DNA of 64,000 nucleotides from Streptomyces sp. Q6 (GTDB lineage: Bacteria > Actinomycetota > Actinomycetes > Streptomycetales > Streptomycetaceae): positions 2,232,001 to 2,296,000 of the forward strand of contig NZ_CP146022.1 in NCBI RefSeq assembly GCF_036967205.1. Reading direction: 5' to 3'. The position numbers and the translations under genes are program-made. Below are positions 28,586 through 38,029 of the stretch, piece after piece (positions within the stretch are counted from its first letter, which is position 1; each line of letters opens with the position of its first letter). Below the pieces are notes generated by a model. That model saw only the letters and a list, made by a program, of their open reading frames with translations, had not been told where the DNA came from and did not search any database.

Positions 28586-29362
28586 GTGACCACCGTCCGG
28601 CTTCCGCTCTTTCCGCTCAACTCGGTGCTGTTCCCGGGACTCGTGCTCCCGCTGAACATCTTCGAGGAGCGTTATCGCGCCATGATGCGCGATCTCCTGA
28701 AGGCCGCCCCCGAGATCCCCGACACCGACCCGGCCGTCTCCGACGAGCCCCGGCAGTTCGTCGTCGTCGCCATCCGCGACGGCCACGAGGTCGCACCGAG
28801 CGCCGCCGGGATGCCGGACGCCGCCACGGCGAAGGAGGCCGGCGCGGGACCCGCGGCGGGCTTCGGCGACGACCCGATCGCGTCCTTCCACACCGTCGGC
28901 TGCGTCGCGGACGCGGCGACGATCCGCGAGCGCGCCGACGGCAGCTTCGAGGTGCTTGCCACGGGCACCCGCCGCGTGAAGCTCCACTCGGTGGACGCCT
29001 CGGGCCCGTATCTGACGGCCGAGGTGGAGGAGCTGCCCGAGGACGAGGGCGACGAGGCGGGCGCCCTGGCCGAAGGGGTGCTGCGCGCGTTCCGCTCGTA
29101 CCAGAAGCGGCTGGCGGGCGCCCGCGAGCGGTCCCTGTCGACGGGCGCCGAGCTGCCGGACGAGCCGTCGGTGGTGTCGTACCTCGTCGCGGCCGCGGCC
29201 GTCCTCGACGTACCGACCAAGCAGCGCCTGCTCCAGTCCCCCGACACGGCCTCCCGGCTGCGCGACGAGCTGAAGCTGCTGCGCGCGGAGACGGCGATCA
29301 TCCGGAACCTGCCCTCGCTGCCCGCCACCGACCTCACCCGGCAGGCGACCAGCCTCAACTGA
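28586..29362 (+). CDS. LON peptidase substrate-binding domain protein
   Basis: A 258-aa protein consisting of a LON N-terminal (PUA-like) domain and helical tail without the Lon ATPase or protease. RLPLFPLNSVLFPGLVLPLN followed by IFEERYRAMMRDLL is the domain signature. Such stand-alone LON domains are thought to bind unfolded segments. The GTG at 28586 is preferred; TTG 28577 would overlap the upstream stop. The C-terminus is a helical bundle (YLVAAAAVLDVPTKQRLLQS). Confidence 0.87.
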   Translation: MTTVRLPLFPLNSVLFPGLVLPLNIFEERYRAMMRDLLKAAPEIPDTDPAVSDEPRQFVVVAIRDGHEVAPSAAGMPDAATAKEAGAGPAAGFGDDPIASFHTVGCVADAATIRERADGSFEVLATGTRRVKLHSVDASGPYLTAEVEELPEDEGDEAGALAEGVLRAFRSYQKRLAGARERSLSTGAELPDEPSVVSYLVAAAAVLDVPTKQRLLQSPDTASRLRDELKLLRAETAIIRNLPSLPATDLTRQATSLN

Positions 29363-29398
29363 CCTGACTGACCCGACGGACATCAAGGACGAGAGAAG

Positions 29399-29899
29399 TT
29401 GGCTAAGAAGGCCAAGAAGCAGCAGTCCGGCGGAACGCCCGCGACGGTGGCCCTGACCGCCGCCGGCACGACCTTCACGGTCCACGCGTACGAGCACGAC
29501 CCGGCGCACCCCTCGTACGGCGAGGAGGCGGCCGAGGCGATGGGCGTCTCCCCCGACCGGGTGTTCAAGACGCTCGTCGCGGACGTCGACGGCGCGCTGA
29601 CCGTCGCCGTCGTGCCGGTGGCGGGCCAGCTCGACCTCAAGGCGCTCGCGGCGGCGGTCGGCGGCAAGCGCGCCACGATGGCCGACCCCGCCCTCGCCGA
29701 GCGCACCACCGGATACGTCCGGGGCGGGATCTCGCCTCTCGGGCAGCGCAAGAAGCTGCGTACGGTCATCGACGCGTCGGCGGAGAAGCACGCCACGATC
29801 TGTGTCTCGGCGGGGCGCCGCGGGCTCGAGGTGGAGCTGGCGGCGAGCGACCTGGCGGCGCTCACGGACGCGGTGCTCGCTCCGGTCGGGCGTGCCTGA
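29399..29899 (+). CDS. ybaK: Cys-tRNA(Pro) deacylase, YbaK/EbsC type
   Basis: A 166-aa protein of the YbaK editing family, which clears Cys mischarged on tRNA-Pro. SYGEEAAEAMGVSPDRVFKT carries the usual substrate-pocket residues and the conserved Lys. VAGQLDLKALAAAVGGKRAT and GYVRGGISPLGQRKKLRTVI hold the conserved GGISP motif. The start is TTG at 29399, with GAGAGAAG just before it. It is 36 bp after the LON-domain gene. Confidence 0.92.
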   Translation: MAKKAKKQQSGGTPATVALTAAGTTFTVHAYEHDPAHPSYGEEAAEAMGVSPDRVFKTLVADVDGALTVAVVPVAGQLDLKALAAAVGGKRATMADPALAERTTGYVRGGISPLGQRKKLRTVIDASAEKHATICVSAGRRGLEVELAASDLAALTDAVLAPVGRA

Positions 29900-29940
29900 C
29901 CCCTCGACGAACCCCTGGTCCTCGGCTAAGCACCAAGGAC

Positions 29941-30015
29941 ATGTCGAAGAAGACGCGCAAGCGCAAGTGGCGGATCAAGAAGGGCAAGTCGAATCACGGG
30001 CGCAGGCCCGCCTGA
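29941..30015 (+). CDS. 24-aa basic peptide resembling ribosomal protein bL37
   Basis: ATG at 29941 opens a 24-codon frame: MSKKTRKRKWRIKKGKSNHG then RRPA and TGA. Half of the residues are Lys/Arg. The length and the ending K-S-N-H-G-R-R-P-A closely resemble bL37, a short actinobacterial large-subunit protein first seen in mycobacterial ribosome structures. A perfect hairpin follows 14 bp after the stop, supporting a real transcript end. AAGGA lies only 1 bp before the ATG, so initiation is not well explained. Identification is from memory of the family. Confidence 0.6.
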   Translation: MSKKTRKRKWRIKKGKSNHGRRPA

Positions 30016-30029
30016 GCCGCACGGACGAG

Positions 30030-30059
30030 CCCCGCCGGCCGCGCAGGCGGCCGGCGGGG
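30030..30059. terminator. Hairpin after the bL37-like gene
   Basis: CCCCGCCGGCCGC (30030-30042) pairs perfectly with 30047-30059 around GCAG. It separates convergent genes and can act on both strands. Confidence 0.85.
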
Positions 30060-30082
30060 TCCCGGTGCCCGGTGTGCCGCCG

Positions 30083-30763
30083 TCACGCGGCCGGCGGGGC
30101 CTCTCCACGCGGCATGTAGTACTCGGCGTACGGGTCCGGGTCGCGCGGCCCGAACAGCCCGGTGAGGCCGAGGTGCACGACCATCGCGGCGAGCGGCCAT
30201 GCCAGCAGCGCCCCCTTGGCCTTCAGCTCCAGCGGCGCGTCGAACACGACACCCTTGCCGACGTCCTTCGCGTGCGCGGCGACGTTCTGCGTGGGCCCGA
30301 GCCAGATCCCGAACCGCCACGCGAGCGCGCCGCCCAGCAGGCTGCCGAGGGCCAGCGCCACCACCAGCGCGATCCCGCCGCGCTTGCGCCACAGGAAGAC
30401 GGCGGCACCCGTGACCACGCCGAACGCCAGCCCGAGCAGGGTGAACGTTCCGTCGATGCCGATGGCCTGCTCCCCCTCGGTGTCCTTGAGGTAGACCGCC
30501 GTACTGTCCGACACCAGCGGAACCCGGGGCGCGAGCCACAGCCAGAGCGCGCCGAGCAGCAGCCCGACGAGCGCGACGCCGACCGTCACGACGGCGGCCT
30601 CGCGCAGTTCGGTACGGAGCCCGGGTCCGTCCTGCTCCCCGGCGTGCGGGGCGGACGGCGCGGGCGGCAGGTGTCCCGTCATCGGATCGGGAGCCTGCCA
30701 CGGGTCCCCCTGCCCGTTGTTGTGCGGGGGTTGATGAGGCGGCGGCGTCAACGGTGCGGTCAC
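30083..30763 (-). CDS. DUF2567 family membrane protein
   Basis: A 226-aa protein. The first ~50 residues are Pro-rich and cytoplasmic; four helices follow (VVTVGVALVGLLLGALWLWL, FTLLGLAFGVVTGAAVFLW, IALVVALALGSLLGGALAWR and WPLAAMVVHLGLTGLFG). The layout matches DUF2567, found in mycobacteria and Streptomyces; function unknown. The start is GTG at 30763. Confidence 0.8.
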   Translation of the reverse strand: MTAPLTPPPHQPPHNNGQGDPWQAPDPMTGHLPPAPSAPHAGEQDGPGLRTELREAAVVTVGVALVGLLLGALWLWLAPRVPLVSDSTAVYLKDTEGEQAIGIDGTFTLLGLAFGVVTGAAVFLWRKRGGIALVVALALGSLLGGALAWRFGIWLGPTQNVAAHAKDVGKGVVFDAPLELKAKGALLAWPLAAMVVHLGLTGLFGPRDPDPYAEYYMPRGEAPPAA

Positions 30764-30797
30764 CCTGCCATCGTGCCAGGCGTACCTGTCGGCCGCG

Positions 30798-31628
30798 TCA
30801 CCGGACGGCTGCCCGGCGGTACGCCCACGTCGCCACGGCCAGCGAGGCCACGCCGACGGCGGCGCAGACCCCCAGGTCGAGCAGGACGACGGCCCAGTCG
30901 GGCCGGTCCCCGAAGGTCCGCGCGAAGGCCTCGACCCCGTACGTGGACGGCAGCAGATCCCGCGCGTAGCGCACGATCCCCGGCATCCGGTCGGCCGGGA
31001 GCACTCCGAGCAGCAGCGCCGCGGACATGCCCAACTGGCCGAGCAGGGTGGCCAGTTCGGGTCGCGGCGCGAGGAGTCCGAGGGCGGCGCCCAGACCGGC
31101 GAGGGCCGCTCCGGCCAGCGGGATCACGGCGCCGAGCACCCACAGGTGGGTGAGCGGCAGGTCGAACATGAGGGAGCCGACGACCGCGGTGACCACGGTG
31201 CCGGGCACGGTGAAGGAGGCGTACGCGCCGGCCGCGCCGAGGACGACGGAGGCGGGCGGCACGGGAAGCGTCGCGTAGTGGTCGAGCCCGCCGGCCGCGC
31301 GCAGCTGTCCGAAGTACTGGGCGAGCAGGTTCAGCGCGACGAAGGCGACGACGAGGACGGCGGAGCCGGCGACGACGGCCCGTGCCTCGCTGCCGCCCCG
31401 GTCGACGACGCCCCGCATCAGGATCATGATCCCGATGGACTGGAAGGTCGCCACGAAGAGCAGCGGGATCCGGGCCACGCGGGCCCGGGAGAGCTGGGCG
31501 CGGTAGACGGCGGCGAGCGACGGCAGGAACCGTGCGCGCGGCGCGAGACCGTCGTCGGCGAGTGAGGGCAGTGGTACGGGCTCCGCGGCCCGGCCGCCCT
31601 GCAACGCCTCGGCGGGAACGACACTCAT
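30798..31628 (-). CDS. ABC-2 type transporter permease
   Basis: A 276-aa protein with about six membrane helices (for example FVATFQSIGIMILMRGVV, AVVAGSAVLVVAFVALNLLA and LWVLGAVIPLAGAALAGLGA). The motif MPGIVRYARDLLPSTYGVEA before the last helices is typical of ABC-2 exporters. The ATG overlaps the ATPase stop (ATGA), so the two make one DrrAB-like exporter. Substrate unknown; drug or lipid efflux is usual for the class. Confidence 0.88.
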   Translation of the reverse strand: MSVVPAEALQGGRAAEPVPLPSLADDGLAPRARFLPSLAAVYRAQLSRARVARIPLLFVATFQSIGIMILMRGVVDRGGSEARAVVAGSAVLVVAFVALNLLAQYFGQLRAAGGLDHYATLPVPPASVVLGAAGAYASFTVPGTVVTAVVGSLMFDLPLTHLWVLGAVIPLAGAALAGLGAALGLLAPRPELATLLGQLGMSAALLLGVLPADRMPGIVRYARDLLPSTYGVEAFARTFGDRPDWAVVLLDLGVCAAVGVASLAVATWAYRRAAVR

Positions 31629-32656
31629 GCCTTCACCAGGCCCTTCACGCTGCTGCGGCTCCCGCCGAGCGCCAGGTACACGTCCTCCAGGCTCGGTGTG
31701 GCGAGCGTGAAGTCGTCGAGGAAGTCGAAGGCCGGGCCGCCGGTGACGGCGGCGACGGCGGCGCGGGCCGCGTCCGGGGCGAGCCGCAGGGACCAGCGCC
31801 GACCGGCCTCGACGGCGTGCTCGCGCAGCCGCGCGACCTCGTCGAGCTCCATCGGCGCCTTCTCCCGCCACACGAGTTCGACCCGCACCTCACCGGCCAC
31901 GCTCTCCTTGAGCCCGGCCGGGCTGTCGCAGGCGATGACCCGGCCCGCGTCGAGCACGGCGACCCGGTCGAGCACGGTCTCGGCCTCGATGACGTTGTGG
32001 GTGACGAGCAGCACCGTCGTGCCGCGTTCGGCGCGTCGCCGGTCCACGGCCGCCCAGACGGCGCGCCGGGCGACGGGGTCCATTCCGGTGGTCGGTTCGT
32101 CGAGCACGAGCAGGGGCCGTTCGCCGACGAGCGCGGCGGCGAGGCACGCGAGGCGCCGCTGTCCGCCGGACAGCTTCTTCAGCGGCCGCCCGGCCAGCTC
32201 CGTGAGTCCCAGCTCGTCGAGCACGGCGTCCCGCTCGATCCGCGCGTCCTTGAGGGTGAGCCCGCGCAGCCGCCCGGTCGTCTCGGCGGCGAGGGAGACG
32301 GTCAGCTCGTCGAGGGCGGTCGACTCCTGCCCCAGGTACGCGAGGATCCGCGCGGCCCGCTCGGGGTGCCGCACGATGTCGTGCCCGAGGATCTCGACGC
32401 TGCCCGCGTCGGGCCGCATCAGCCCGGTGAGCTGCCGTACGAGGGTGGACTTGCCGGCGCCGTTGGGCCCGAGCAGTCCGAAGATCTCGCCGCGCCGGAT
32501 GTCGAGCGTCACGTCGTCGGTGGCCCGCACGGCGGGGGTGCCGGGCGCCCCGCGGCGCCCGCGCGCAGCGGAATACGTCTTACTGAGTCCTCGCACCGCG
32601 CACACCACAGTGCCCCCTTTATGGGTCGGGGCGGCCTGACCGGTGCGCGTACTCAC
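31625..32656 (-). CDS. ABC transporter ATP-binding protein (DrrA-like)
   Basis: A 343-aa protein. The Walker A motif GPNGAGKST is at residues 63-71, the signature is LKKLSGGQRRLACLAAALVG, Walker B LLVLDEPTTGMDP and the switch His VTHNVIEAE. Beyond the ~220-residue ATPase, a ~120-residue C-terminal domain (GEVRVELVWREKAPMELDEV onward, ending TLATPSLEDVYLALGG) is typical of DrrA-type exporters. The start is GTG at 32656. It drives the permease encoded just downstream. Confidence 0.93.
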   Translation of the reverse strand: MSTRTGQAAPTHKGGTVVCAVRGLSKTYSAARGRRGAPGTPAVRATDDVTLDIRRGEIFGLLGPNGAGKSTLVRQLTGLMRPDAGSVEILGHDIVRHPERAARILAYLGQESTALDELTVSLAAETTGRLRGLTLKDARIERDAVLDELGLTELAGRPLKKLSGGQRRLACLAAALVGERPLLVLDEPTTGMDPVARRAVWAAVDRRRAERGTTVLLVTHNVIEAETVLDRVAVLDAGRVIACDSPAGLKESVAGEVRVELVWREKAPMELDEVARLREHAVEAGRRWSLRLAPDAARAAVAAVTGGPAFDFLDDFTLATPSLEDVYLALGGSRSSVKGLVKA

Positions 32657-32740
32657 GAGGAACGAGAGTACGGGGTCCGGGCATCATCATGGCGCGCGGG
32701 GCCGGACATATGCGGCGGACGTGCCCGGCCGGGCGCGGCC

Positions 32741-33987
32741 TCACTCCCCCGCGGAGGCGTGCTCCACCGTGGTCCGCACGTCGATCTCGCGCCAGAATCC
32801 GGCCCGGATCGCGTACCGGTCGTGCTCGTCGATCTGGTCGTCCTTGTGGGCGAGCAGCCCGAACCGCGCCGCGTACCTGAGCAGCTCCCCGTCGATCCGG
32901 TGCGGCACGCGCGGGTACATGGTCGCCAGCTTCGGCAGCAGCGTCTGGTCGGCGAGCCGTCCCATCCAGCGCCGCGCGAACACCTGCCCCACCTCGTACG
33001 GGTCGCCGCCGACCGTGGTGATGTCCTCCTCGCGGTCGGCCCACCGCTGCTCCGCCGTGGTGAGCTGCGCGAGTGTCGGCAGCGAGGCGGCCTCGGGGGG
33101 CTCGCCGCCGCCTCCGGGGCGCTCCACCCAGCCCTTGTCGGAGGACCAGCGCAGCGTCGCGTTCGCGGGCTGTCCCACCTGCGCGGCGTGGCCCGGCTGC
33201 GGGCCGGGGCCGCGCAGGGCGGCCAGGTCCTTCGGCGTGGGGACGCCCTTGGCGCCGCCGGAACGGTCCTCCGTGTCGCTCTCGGACCGGGCCGCCGGCG
33301 CGTGTTGGACGGGCTGGGTGTCCCTCGCTCGTCGGCGGCGCGGCCCGCCGAGGCGAGCGCCGACTCGGGCAGCGGGGCGGAGAGGATCGCGGCGATCTCG
33401 GGGCGCGGCACGGGCGGCGGCGCGCAGACGCCGCCGAGGTCCTTGGCGCGGACGGCCTTGGTGATCCAGGTCCGGTCGAGGACGCGCCGCTCGTCGGCCT
33501 CGGCGACGAGGTCCTCGGACTGGTTGTAGTCGCCGTCGGCGGCCTGCACGGCCCACAGGTGGACGGCGACGCCGTGCTCCTTGGCGGCCATCATGCCGGG
33601 CAGCAGATCGCCGTCGCCGGTCACGAGCACGACGTCGGAGCACGCGCGATTGCGGGCGAGTTCGGTCAGCTCCGCGTGCATGGCGGCGTCGACGCCCTTC
33701 TGCGCCCAGCGTCCGTCGCTGCGGGTCAGCGCGCCGAGCCGGACGGTGACGCGGGGCATGACGCGCAGCCGCCGGTGCTCGGGCTGCGGAACGCGGTCGG
33801 GTGCCCCGTCGAACCAGTAGATGCGCAGGAGTTGGCGCTCGGTCTCGGACTCGGCGCGCTCGCGCAGGCCCTGGATGAGGGCGGTGTGGTCGACATGGAT
33901 GCGGGAGCGGGAGGGCTCGCCCGCGAGAAGGCTCGCGGCGGCCCCCAGCAGATACCCGGCATCCACCAGGACGATGCAACGGTCCAC
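32741..33987 (-). pseudogene. NYN (PIN-like) domain protein broken by one single-base gap
   Basis: The N-terminal ~230 residues form an NYN domain: CIVLVDAGYLLGAAASLLAG, DAAMHAELTELARNRACSDV and VLVTGDGDLLPGMMAAKEHG hold the acidic residues of this nuclease fold. The frame is lost at the CCC run 33322-33324; the next frame continues as RDTQPVQHAPAARSESDTED and runs to the stop at 32741. Adding one base restores a 1248-bp, 415-aa gene from GTG 33987, which has AGAGGG 7 bp upstream. Family members are RNA-processing nucleases. Probably intact in the organism. Confidence 0.75.
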
Positions 33988-34232
33988 GCGATCCACCCTC
34001 TTTCGCCGACACGCCCGTGCGTTCGCTTCGGGTTTCCTTCGAGTCTGCCCGACCGCGCGGGGGTTAACGGCCCGAACTCGATCTTCGGCGTGGCGGATGG
34101 CGTGAAGGCCGGACGAACGCGTCCGGATACCCCTTGTCACGCACGGTAATTCTCTGAAATGCGCTGTTTGTCGTCCTATGTGAATCTGGAGCCGGCCCTG
34201 GCCCCTAGATCCCCCTCAGGAGGCAGATCACC

Positions 34233-34412
34233 ATGGCCAAGAACAAGAACCGCAAGCAGGCCGCCCAGCAGAACCGCGCGTCCGCGGCGGAGCAGGCATC
34301 GGAGCAGGCCAAGTCGGCAGCTCAGGAAGCACAGTCGATGCCGCAGACGCAGGCGCAGGGCAGCCCCGCGGATGTGGCCCGTAAGCACCAGCGCCGCTTC
34401 GGTCACAACTGA
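34233..34412 (+). CDS. 59-aa basic Gln/Ala-rich small protein
   Basis: An ATG-to-TGA frame of 60 codons with AGGAGG 10 bp upstream: MAKNKNRKQAAQQNRASAAE, then a Gln/Ala/Ser-rich middle and the end GSPADVARKHQRRFGHN. It lacks hydrophobic segments and looks disordered. The strong ribosome binding site and the perfect terminator 23 bp after the stop support it as a real short transcription unit. Small conserved proteins with this start and end occur beside dnaE in other Streptomyces; function unknown. Confidence 0.75.
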   Translation: MAKNKNRKQAAQQNRASAAEQASEQAKSAAQEAQSMPQTQAQGSPADVARKHQRRFGHN

Positions 34413-34435
34413 CACTAAAAGGCACTTGGCACACA

Positions 34436-34473
34436 GCGAGGGGCTCACCCGGATGTCCGGGTGAGCCCCTCGC
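34436..34473. terminator. Perfect 18-bp hairpin between the 59-aa gene and dnaE
   Basis: GCGAGGGGCTCACCCGGA (34436-34453) is exactly complementary to 34456-34473, with only TG between. It is the strongest hairpin in the window and serves convergent transcripts. Confidence 0.92.
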
Positions 34474-34489
34474 GCGTGTCCGGTCCGGC

Positions 34490-37400
34490 TCAGCCGGCCA
34501 GGCAGGACGGGCCGAGCAGCACCTTCAGGTCGCCGAAGAGCGCCGGGTCCGGCTTCACCCGGTGCCGGTCGAGCCGCAGGACCGTGGTCTTGCGCGGCCC
34601 CTGGAGCTTGATCCGCACCTCGCTGTCGCCGCGGTGGTGGCTGAGGATCTCGCCGAGGCGGCTGATCATCGGCGGGGTCACCTTCAGGGCGGGGATGGTG
34701 AGGATCACCGGCGCGTTGGTGCCCGCGTTCGACAGGTCGGGGACCTGCATCTCCATGGCGACCAGACGCGGCACGTCCTCGCGCTTGTCGAGGCGTCCCT
34801 TGACGAACACCACGGCGTCCTCGACGAGTTGGGTCGACACCAGCTGGTAGGTCGCCGGGAAGAACATGCACTCGATGGAACCGGCGAGGTCCTCGACGGT
34901 CGCGATCGCCCAGGCGTTGCCCTGCTTGGTCATCTTGCGCTGGAGGCCCGAGATGATGCCGCCGACGGTGACGACGGCACCGTCCCCGAAGTCGCCGCCG
35001 GTCAGCTGCCCGATCCCCGCGTCGGCCTTGTCGCTCAGCACGTGCTCCAGACCGAACAGCGGGTGGTCGGACACGTACAGGCCGAGCATCTCCCGCTCCT
35101 GGGCGAGCAGATACGTCTTGTCCCACTCGTCGGTGGAGAACTCGACGTCGAGCCCGAAGCCCGGGGCGTCGCTCTCCTCCTCGCCGCCGCCGAAGAGGTC
35201 GAACTGCCCTTCCGCTTCCTTCCTCTTGACCGCCACCACGTTGTCGATCATCGGCTCGTACTGCGCGGTGAGGCCCTTGCGGGTGTGTCCCAGCTCGTCG
35301 AACGCGCCCGCCTTGATGAGGGATTCGGTCGTCCGCTTGTTGCACGCGGCGGCCTCGACCTTGTCGAGGTAGTCGGGGAACGAGGCGTACTTCCCCTTGG
35401 CCTTGCGGGAGCGGATGATCGCGTCCACCACGTTCGTACCGACGTTACGGACGGCCTCCAGGCCGAAGAGGATCACGTCGTCGCCCTGGGCGGCGAAGTT
35501 GTGCACCGACTCGTTCACGTTCGGCGGGAGGACCTTGATCTTCATGCGCCGGCACTCGTTCAGGTAGACGGCCGACTTGTCCTTATCGTCCTTCACCGAG
35601 GTGAGCAGCGCGGCCATGTACTCGGCCGGGTAGTTGGCCTTCAGGTACGCGGTCCAGTAGGTGACCAGGCCGTACGCGGAGGAGTGCGCCTTGTTGAACG
35701 CGTAGCCGGCGAAGGGCACCAGGACGTCCCACAGGGCCTGGATCGCCTGGTCGGAGAAGCCGTTCTTGCGGGCGCCCTCCTGGAAGATGGTGAAGTTCTT
35801 CGCCAGTTCCTCGGGCTTCTTCTTGCCCATCACGCGGCGCAGGATGTCGGCCTCGCCGAGCGAGTAGCCGGCGACGATCTGCGCGGCCTTCTGCACCTGC
35901 TCCTGGTACACGATGAGGCCGTAGGTGAGGCCCAGCGTCTCCTTCAGGGGCTCTTCGAGCTCCGGGTGGATCGGCGTGATCTCCTGGCGGCCGTTCTTGC
36001 GCTCGGCGTAGTTCGTGTGCGAGTTCATGCCCATCGGGCCCGGCCGGTACAGGGCCGAGACGGCGGAAATGTCCTCGAAGTTGTCGGGCTGCATCTGACG
36101 CAGCAGCGAACGCATCGGGCCGCCGTCGAACTGGAAGACGCCGAGCGTGTCACCGCGGCAGAGCAGTTCGAAGGTCTTGGGGTCGTCCAGCGGCAGCGAG
36201 AGCATCTCCAGGTCGATGCCCTTGTTGGACTTCACCATCTTCACGGCGTCGTCCATGATCGTCAGGTTCCTGAGGCCCAGGAAGTCCATCTTGATCAGGC
36301 CGAGCGACTCGCACTGCGGGTAGTCCCACTGCGTGATGGTGACGCCGTCGGTGTGCCGCACCCAGATCGGGGCGTGGTCGATGATCGGCTCGCTGGACAT
36401 GATGACGCCGGCGGCGTGCACGCCCATCTGCCGGACCAGGCCCTCGACGCCCTTGGCGGTGTCGATGACCTTCTTCACGTCCGGCTCGTTCTCGTACATC
36501 GCCCGGATCTCGCCCGCCTCGCTGTAGCGCGGGTGCTTGGGGTCGGTGATGCCGTTGAGGTCGATGCCCTTGCCGAGGACGTCGGCGGGCATCGCCTTGG
36601 TGAGGCGGTCGCCCATCGCGTACGGGTAGCCCAGCACGCGCGCGGAGTCCTTGATCGCGTTCTTGGCCTTGATCTTGCCGTAGGTGCCGATCATGGCGAC
36701 CTTGTCGGCGCCGTACTTCTCGGTCACGTACCTGATCACCTCGACGCGCCTGCGCTCGTCGAAGTCGATGTCGACATCGGGCATGGAGACGCGCTCGGGG
36801 TTGAGGAACCGCTCGAAGATCAGTCCGTGCTCGATCGGGTCGAGGTCGGTGATGCCCATGGCGTACGCGACGATCGAACCGGCGGCGGAACCACGCCCGG
36901 GGCCCACCGCGATGCCGTTGTTCTTGGCCCACATGATGAAGTCGGCGACGACGAGGAAGTACCCCGGGAACCCCATCTGGATGATGATGTCCATCTCGTA
37001 CTCGGCCTGCTTCTGCCGGTCCTCGGGGACACCGCCGGGGTAGCGGCGCTCCATGCCGCGCCGCACCTCCTCCTTGAACCAGGTGGTGTTGGTGTAGCCC
37101 TCCTCCGGGATGTCGAACTTCGGCATGAGGTCGCGCTTCTCGAACATGCCGGTCGTGTCGATCTGCTCGGCGACCAGGAGGGTGTTGCGGCAGCCCTCCT
37201 GCCAGGCGTCCGAGGAGTCGACGGCGTACATCTCGTCGGTCGACTTCAGGTAGTAGCCCGTCCCGTCGAACCGGAAGCGGTCCGGGTCGGAGAGGTTCTT
37301 GCCGGTCTGGATGCACAGCAGGGCGTCGTGCGCGGTCGCCTCGTGGGCGTACGTGTAGTGCGAGTCGTTGGTCACCAGCGGCGGGATGCCGAGCTTCTTG

Positions 37401-38029
37401 CCGATCTCCAGGAGCCCGTCACGGACCCGGCGCTCGATCTCGATGCCGTGGTCCATCAGCTCCAGGAAGTACCGGTCCTTGCCGAAGATGTCCTGGTACT
37501 CGGAGGCTGCCTTCAGGGCCTCGTCGAACTGGCCGAGGCGCAGCCGCGTCTGGAGCTCGCCGGAGGGGCAGCCGGTGGAGGCGATCAGGCCCTCGCTCCA
37601 CTGCGAGATCGTCTCCTTGTCCATGCGCGGCCACTTCTGGAGCCAGCCCTCGGCGTACGCGTCCGAGGACAGCTTGAAGAGGTTGTGCAGGCCCGTCTTG
37701 TTCGCCGCCCAGATCGTCTTGTGCGTGTAACCACCCGAACCGGACACGTCGTCGCGCTTCTGGTGCGGCTGGCCCCACTGGATCTTCCGCTTGTTGCGCC
37801 GGGACTCCGGGGCGACGTACGCCTCGATGCCGATGATCGGCGTCACACCGGCCTTCTGCGCGGAGTGGAAGAAGTCGTACGCCCCGTGGAGGTTGCCGTG
37901 GTCGGACATCGCGATATGGGTCATGCCCATCTCATTGCACGCGTTGAACATGTCCTTCAGCCGCGCGGCACCGTCCAGCAGCGAGTACTGGGTGTGGACG
38001 TGCAGGTGCGTGAAGGGCGGCTTTGACAC
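34490..38029 (-). CDS. dnaE: DNA polymerase III alpha subunit
   Basis: A 1179-aa replicative polymerase. The PHP domain starts at THLHVHTQYSLLDGAARL (about 7-24). The palm acids lie in VSMPDVDIDFDERRR and in LIKMDFLGLRNLTIMDDAVK. The finger region contains FAGYAFNKAHSSAYGLVTYW. The beta-clamp-binding and OB-fold region follows (VVTVGGIISGLQRKMTKQGN). The GTG at 38029 is chosen: GGAGG lies 8 bp upstream and homologues begin at this SKPPFTHLHVH. The PHP metal residues appear intact, so proofreading by this domain, as in mycobacterial DnaE1, is plausible. Confidence 0.97.
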   Translation of the reverse strand: MSKPPFTHLHVHTQYSLLDGAARLKDMFNACNEMGMTHIAMSDHGNLHGAYDFFHSAQKAGVTPIIGIEAYVAPESRRNKRKIQWGQPHQKRDDVSGSGGYTHKTIWAANKTGLHNLFKLSSDAYAEGWLQKWPRMDKETISQWSEGLIASTGCPSGELQTRLRLGQFDEALKAASEYQDIFGKDRYFLELMDHGIEIERRVRDGLLEIGKKLGIPPLVTNDSHYTYAHEATAHDALLCIQTGKNLSDPDRFRFDGTGYYLKSTDEMYAVDSSDAWQEGCRNTLLVAEQIDTTGMFEKRDLMPKFDIPEEGYTNTTWFKEEVRRGMERRYPGGVPEDRQKQAEYEMDIIIQMGFPGYFLVVADFIMWAKNNGIAVGPGRGSAAGSIVAYAMGITDLDPIEHGLIFERFLNPERVSMPDVDIDFDERRRVEVIRYVTEKYGADKVAMIGTYGKIKAKNAIKDSARVLGYPYAMGDRLTKAMPADVLGKGIDLNGITDPKHPRYSEAGEIRAMYENEPDVKKVIDTAKGVEGLVRQMGVHAAGVIMSSEPIIDHAPIWVRHTDGVTITQWDYPQCESLGLIKMDFLGLRNLTIMDDAVKMVKSNKGIDLEMLSLPLDDPKTFELLCRGDTLGVFQFDGGPMRSLLRQMQPDNFEDISAVSALYRPGPMGMNSHTNYAERKNGRQEITPIHPELEEPLKETLGLTYGLIVYQEQVQKAAQIVAGYSLGEADILRRVMGKKKPEELAKNFTIFQEGARKNGFSDQAIQALWDVLVPFAGYAFNKAHSSAYGLVTYWTAYLKANYPAEYMAALLTSVKDDKDKSAVYLNECRRMKIKVLPPNVNESVHNFAAQGDDVILFGLEAVRNVGTNVVDAIIRSRKAKGKYASFPDYLDKVEAAACNKRTTESLIKAGAFDELGHTRKGLTAQYEPMIDNVVAVKRKEAEGQFDLFGGGEEESDAPGFGLDVEFSTDEWDKTYLLAQEREMLGLYVSDHPLFGLEHVLSDKADAGIGQLTGGDFGDGAVVTVGGIISGLQRKMTKQGNAWAIATVEDLAGSIECMFFPATYQLVSTQLVEDAVVFVKGRLDKREDVPRLVAMEMQVPDLSNAGTNAPVILTIPALKVTPPMISRLGEILSHHRGDSEVRIKLQGPRKTTVLRLDRHRVKPDPALFGDLKVLLGPSCLAG

